Source: Endomicrobium sp. (GTDB lineage Bacteria; Elusimicrobiota; Endomicrobiia; Endomicrobiales; Endomicrobiaceae). From it: a stretch of 8,776 nucleotides of DNA. Where the stretch lies: assembly GCA_031255375.1 (NCBI GenBank), contig JAIRSP010000075.1, positions 1 through 8,776 of the forward strand, written 5' to 3'. The notes beneath the pieces are model-generated. The model saw only the letters and a program-made list of their open reading frames with translations. It was not told where the DNA came from and ran no database searches. The position numbers were made by a program, and so were the translations under genes. Of the stretch, positions 6,414-8,776 are shown in pieces; within the stretch, counting starts at the first letter, position 1; each line of letters begins with the position of its first letter.

Positions 6414-7054
6414 AAAAACAAATTCCAAATGGTTTATATGCGATAACCGCGGAAAATTTCTCAAACGGAAAAAACAATATCACAATTGTAAACGAAATGC
6501 TAGATGCTGGTATAAAAATTATACAATATCGTGATAAATATAAAACAAAACTTGAAAAACTTAAACAATGTGAAACTATAAGAAAACTAACATTAAATTA
6601 CAAATGTATTTTTATAGTAAATGATGACATAGATATAGCGCTAAACATTGATAGCGACGGCGTTCATCTTGGTCAAAATGATTTACATATAAAAAAAGCT
6701 AGAAAAATTGTTGGAAATAACATAATTATAGGTATATCAACTCATTCACAAGAACAGGCCAAACTTGCTGTAAAATTTGGTGCTGATTATATAGGTGTTG
6801 GACCAATATATAAAACTTTTACAAAAAAAAATGTTACAAACCCTGTTGGACTTAAATATTTAGATTTTTGTACAAAAAATATTAACATACCAAAAATTGC
6901 AATAGGAGGAATTAAACTTTCAAACATATCAAAAATTTGTAAATATAAACCAGAAAACATATGTATGGTAACAGAAATAACAGCATCTCAAAATATAAAG
7001 CGTACAATAAAAAAAGCACAAAAAATAATATCCGGAGATAAAGAAAATGATTAA
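6410..7054 (+). CDS. thiE: Thiamine-phosphate synthase ThiE
   Basis: ThiE condenses HMP pyrophosphate with thiazole phosphate to thiamine phosphate, the substrate of ThiL. From the GTG at 6410 it has 214 residues, a normal length. Motifs are QYRDK (39-43), VNDD (70-73), DGVHLGQND (83-91), GISTHS (108-113), GADYIGVGPIYKT (124-136) and IAIGGI near 170, covering the pyrophosphate/Mg and phosphate-binding loops of this TIM barrel. The GTG overlaps the thiH stop as GTGA, which suggests translational coupling. An in-frame TTG at 6398 would add four residues and is less likely. It lacks any fused ThiD or TenI domain. The 3' end overlaps thiS by eight bases. Confidence 0.96.
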   Translation: MKKQIPNGLYAITAENFSNGKNNITIVNEMLDAGIKIIQYRDKYKTKLEKLKQCETIRKLTLNYKCIFIVNDDIDIALNIDSDGVHLGQNDLHIKKARKIVGNNIIIGISTHSQEQAKLAVKFGADYIGVGPIYKTFTKKNVTNPVGLKYLDFCTKNINIPKIAIGGIKLSNISKICKYKPENICMVTEITASQNIKRTIKKAQKIISGDKEND

Positions 7055-7250
7055 TGTTAAAATTAACGGTGAAAATAAAAAAATAAAAAGCAAAACTAGC
7101 ATAGCCGATTTTTTAAAAGATAATAACATTGCCCCACTTGAAACAACGATTGAATATAATTTAGAAGTCATTAATCAAAAAAAAATTTCAAAAATTATAT
7201 TAAAAGAAGGAGATATTTTGGAAATACTGAGATTTGTAGGAGGTGGTTAA
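7047..7250 (+). CDS. thiS: Sulfur-carrier protein ThiS
   Basis: ThiS is a ubiquitin-fold carrier whose C-terminal glycine is adenylated by ThiF and converted to a thiocarboxylate that donates sulfur to ThiG. The 67 residues match the family size. The start INVKINGE, the region LKEGDILEILRF and the terminal FVGGG with its obligatory Gly-Gly end are diagnostic. A GGAG sequence at 7034-7037, nine bases before the ATG, is a good ribosome-binding site within the end of thiE. The last Gly codons also contain the ribosome-binding site of thiF. Confidence 0.95.
   Translation: MINVKINGENKKIKSKTSIADFLKDNNIAPLETTIEYNLEVINQKKISKIILKEGDILEILRFVGGG
7238..7246 (+). promoter_or_regulatory. Shine-Dalgarno of thiF embedded in the ThiS Gly-tail codons
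   Basis: AGGAGG at 7238-7243 (continuing TGG) is the strongest ribosome-binding site in the window and lies seven bases before the thiF ATG at 7251. The same bases are read as the Gly-Gly-Gly codons of the ThiS tail, so the sequence serves both functions. It confirms the ATG at 7251 as the thiF start. Confidence 0.8.
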
Positions 7251-7994
7251 ATGCAAATATTAACAAATAACTTTAAAGAAAGATATAAAAGACAATTGAT
7301 AATTAAATCCGTTGGTAAAAAAGGACAACAAAAACTTTTCAATGCGAAAGTATTAGTGTGTGGTGCTGGTGGATTGGGTGGAACGGTGCTAACTTATTTG
7401 ACCGCAGCAGGTGTAGGAAAAATAGGCATATGTGATTTTGACATTGTTGAACAAAGTAATTTAAATAGACAGATTTTATATGATTATTCAGATATAAAAA
7501 AACAAAAAGTATATATCGCAAAAAAAAAACTTAAAAAATTTAATCCAGACGTAAAAATTAAAATATATACAGAAAAACTTACTGAAAATAACGTAAGTCA
7601 TATTTTTAAAAATTATGATATGGTGATAGATGCACTTGATAATTTTGAAGGTAGATACATAATAAATGCTGCTGCATATAAAACTTCAACACCACTTGTA
7701 TCTGGTGCTGTATGTGAATTCGAAGGAATTTTAACTGTAATAATTCCAAAAGAAAATACTACTTGTTTTCAATGCATATATCCGATAAAACCTTCACAAA
7801 AATTCATTTCAAAAACATTTGGGATCATTGGTGCAACAGCAGGTATAATGGGCTCAATGCAGGCATTAGAATCAATAAAATTTATTTTAGGATTACGATG
7901 TATCAGTAATAAAATTTTAATTTTTAATAGTATTAAAAACACATATAGAATAAGAGATATCTTAAAAAAAAAATATTGTCCAATTTGCAAATAA
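7251..7994 (+). CDS. thiF: ThiS adenylyltransferase ThiF (E1-like)
   Basis: ThiF uses ATP to adenylate the C-terminal glycine of ThiS. The 247-residue E1-like protein has the nucleotide-binding GAGGLGG (38-44), D62/D64 with NLNRQ (R73), K86, and D130 in DALDNFEGR. Two CxxC pairs (C172/C175 and C243/C246) should bind a structural zinc. Position 187, where MoeB/ThiF proteins usually have Cys (C184 in E. coli ThiF), is Ser in ISKTFGIIG. The following IIGATAGIMGSMQALESIK block is typical. By sequence alone it could be called MoeB or HesA, but its position directly after thiS makes ThiF the best call. The start abuts the thiS stop with a strong Shine-Dalgarno. No rhodanese domain is fused. Confidence 0.92.
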   Translation: MQILTNNFKERYKRQLIIKSVGKKGQQKLFNAKVLVCGAGGLGGTVLTYLTAAGVGKIGICDFDIVEQSNLNRQILYDYSDIKKQKVYIAKKKLKKFNPDVKIKIYTEKLTENNVSHIFKNYDMVIDALDNFEGRYIINAAAYKTSTPLVSGAVCEFEGILTVIIPKENTTCFQCIYPIKPSQKFISKTFGIIGATAGIMGSMQALESIKFILGLRCISNKILIFNSIKNTYRIRDILKKKYCPICK

Positions 7995-8003
7995 TATGTT
8001 ATT

Positions 8004-8032
8004 TTGCAAAATTTAACTTTATTAAGTACAAT
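8004..8032 (+). promoter_or_regulatory. Promoter of rpsT
   Basis: TTGCAA (8004-8009), a 17-base spacer and TACAAT (8027-8032) form a well-spaced sigma70-type promoter with a start near 8039. The -35 lies in a 12-bp palindrome ATTTTGCAAAAT (8001-8012). No terminator was found between thiF and this promoter, so read-through from the thi operon is possible. Confidence 0.55.
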
Positions 8033-8035
8033 GGG

Positions 8036-8060
8036 GTGATAGTGTTATCATATAAAAGGA
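8036..8060 (+). promoter_or_regulatory. 5' hairpin and Shine-Dalgarno of rpsT
   Basis: At the predicted mRNA 5' end TGATA and TATCA pair around a GTGT loop (8037-8050), extendable by a G-U pair. Five bases later comes AAGGA (8056-8060), eight bases before the rpsT ATG. S20 is autoregulated at translation in E. coli, but whether this hairpin has such a role is speculation. Confidence 0.45.
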
Positions 8061-8068
8061 TGTAATTA

Positions 8069-8359
8069 ATGGCAAAACTTAAAACAGGTAGACATACATC
8101 GTCTATTAAAGAGATAAAAAAATCAAAAAAAAGAAAAATTATAAATACAGCAATAAAAAATAAAATAAAAACTTTGACAAAAAAAATTAAGACATCTGTA
8201 AATAATGATGATATTAAAATATCAAAAGAAAGATTAGAATTGTTATTTTCTGAATTGGATAAAGCAGCAAAGAAAAATATATTACACCGTAATGCAGCGG
8301 CAAATCAAAAAGCAAAATTATCAAAGTTTATAAACAAAAAAAACACTACTAGATCTTAA
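8069..8359 (+). CDS. rpsT: 30S ribosomal protein S20
   Basis: S20 is a primary binding protein of 16S rRNA in the small subunit body. The 96-residue protein is almost all Lys-rich helix, as expected. The C-terminal half, LDKAAKKNILHRNAAANQKAKLSKFI, matches the family signature (LDKAAKKGxIHxNxAAxxKSRL); that stretch covers roughly residues 63-88. It is slightly longer than the E. coli protein because of the N-terminus (KLKTGRHTSS) and an NTTRS tail. The ATG at 8069 has a good Shine-Dalgarno and its own promoter. It converges on holA, a common genomic neighbour of rpsT. Confidence 0.94.
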   Translation: MAKLKTGRHTSSIKEIKKSKKRKIINTAIKNKIKTLTKKIKTSVNNDDIKISKERLELLFSELDKAAKKNILHRNAAANQKAKLSKFINKKNTTRS

Positions 8360-8410
8360 TTAGAAAAATACATCAATTTCCTGTGTATGAAAGTAATATA
8401 TTTCTATTGT

Positions 8411-8441
8411 ACAAAAATGTATCTACATTTAGAAATTTTGT
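8411..8441 (-). terminator. Weak candidate terminator between rpsT and holA
   Basis: On the minus strand AAATGT, loop AGAT, ACATTT (8430-8415) is followed by TTGT, with flanking ACAAAA/TTTTGT (8441-8436 and 8416-8411) able to pair as an alternative. The stem is purely AT apart from one G-C pair, so it would be weak. It lies directly after the holA stop and could end that transcript. The plus-strand reading, for rpsT, has no T-run. Confidence 0.25.
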
Positions 8442-8776
8442 CATTGATTAGTATTATGGCAAATGTACAGTACAATATTTTCTAGGGTAATCGCTGCATC
8501 GCATCTGCCTGTTTTTATAAGAATATGTGCATTCAGTATCATTTTTAGAACTTTTTTTAGTATGTACGTCTTATGTTTACTTACATTTTCAAAAAAAGAA
8601 TTTTCATAAAATTTATTTAAATACGTTTCACTTACTTGCTTTTTCATTATACATTTCGCATATAATATTCTTCTAATTAATGACGAAATTACTGAAAGAA
8701 TTACTAGTGGTTCCTCTTTGTCGTTAATAAGATTTTCTAAAATAAATATTGATTTTTTCAAATTTAACAATTCAAT
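8441..8776 (-). CDS. holA: DNA polymerase III subunit delta, C-terminal part (runs off window)
   Basis: The delta subunit opens the beta sliding clamp within the clamp-loader complex. Only the last 111 residues lie in the window. The frame stays open to the right edge, and the TTG at 8770-8768 is an internal Leu codon rather than a start. The piece is the helical C-terminal collar domain: IELLNLKKSIFILENL, then NDKEEPLVILSVISSLIRR (family GEEPLxILxxLxxxxR), and a closing segment with LIKTGRCDAAITLENIVL, matching the LKSGRxDPxxALExLVL signature of HolA. The stop is TGA at 8443-8441. The AAA+-like N-terminal domains are outside the window and cannot be assessed. Confidence 0.88.
   Translation of the reverse strand: MELLNLKKSIFILENLINDKEEPLVILSVISSLIRRILYAKCIMKKQVSETYLNKFYENSFFENVSKHKTYILKKVLKMILNAHILIKTGRCDAAITLENIVLYICHNTNQ

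Noticed and set aside
8001..8012. Palindrome ATTTTGCAAAAT after thiF as an intrinsic terminator
   Set aside because: A hairpin would need a loop that leaves only four A-T pairs and no T-run follows. It overlaps the rpsT -35 instead.
1..8776. CRISPR array, tRNA gene, insertion sequence or phage element
   Set aside because: No regularly spaced repeats, no cloverleaf sequence in the short intergenic gaps, and no transposase or integrase frame were found. All sizeable frames are housekeeping genes.

Overview
The window is very AT-rich, and its coding strands are loaded with A-runs and Lys, Asn and Ile codons. This suggests a host-associated bacterium, probably a symbiont, with a biased and possibly reduced genome. 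TGA ends tsaE, thiH and holA while TGG encodes Trp, so the ordinary bacterial code is in use. ThiH, the oxygen-sensitive radical-SAM tyrosine lyase, is present and no glycine oxidase ThiO is seen, which fits an anaerobic or micro-oxic lifestyle. A nadD gene followed by a LytR_C-domain protein and the opening residues of the S20 protein are loosely compatible with Elusimicrobiota/Endomicrobia, but that placement is a weak inference.

Layout. (1) Positions 1-2170, + strand: thiL, tsaE and tsaB, tightly overlapping, behind an extended -10 promoter that sits directly against the thiL start codon. (2) Positions 2157-4047, - strand: nadD, then a membrane-anchored LytR_C protein with a degraded LCP region. 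This unit ends at a terminator hairpin that contains the stop codons of both converging genes. (3) Positions 4048-4451: a 404-base divergent intergenic region with candidate promoters both ways and a leader capable of alternative stem-loops. It has no recognisable TPP riboswitch. (4) Positions 4452-7994, + strand: thiG-thiH-thiE-thiS-thiF, a compact thiazole and thiamine-phosphate operon with overlapping or abutting genes from thiH onward. (5) Positions 8027-8359: rpsT with its own promoter and Shine-Dalgarno. (6) Positions 8441-8776, - strand: the C-terminal third of holA, running off the right edge.

How the genes work together. ThiF adenylates the C-terminal glycine of ThiS, which becomes the sulfur carrier. 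ThiH makes dehydroglycine from tyrosine. ThiG joins these with deoxyxylulose phosphate to form the thiazole. ThiE couples the thiazole to HMP-PP, and ThiL, encoded about 3.3 kb upstream in another transcription unit, phosphorylates thiamine phosphate to TPP. The pyrimidine genes (thiC, thiD) and the sulfur donor (IscS/ThiI) are not in this window. TsaE and TsaB belong to the t6A tRNA-modification complex, whose TsaD and TsaC partners are also elsewhere.

No dramatic new gene system is visible. The points most worth a second look are the switch-like thiG leader with no TPP riboswitch signature, a ThiF with Ser in place of the usual conjugating Cys, and a LytR_C protein whose LCP catalytic residues appear lost.
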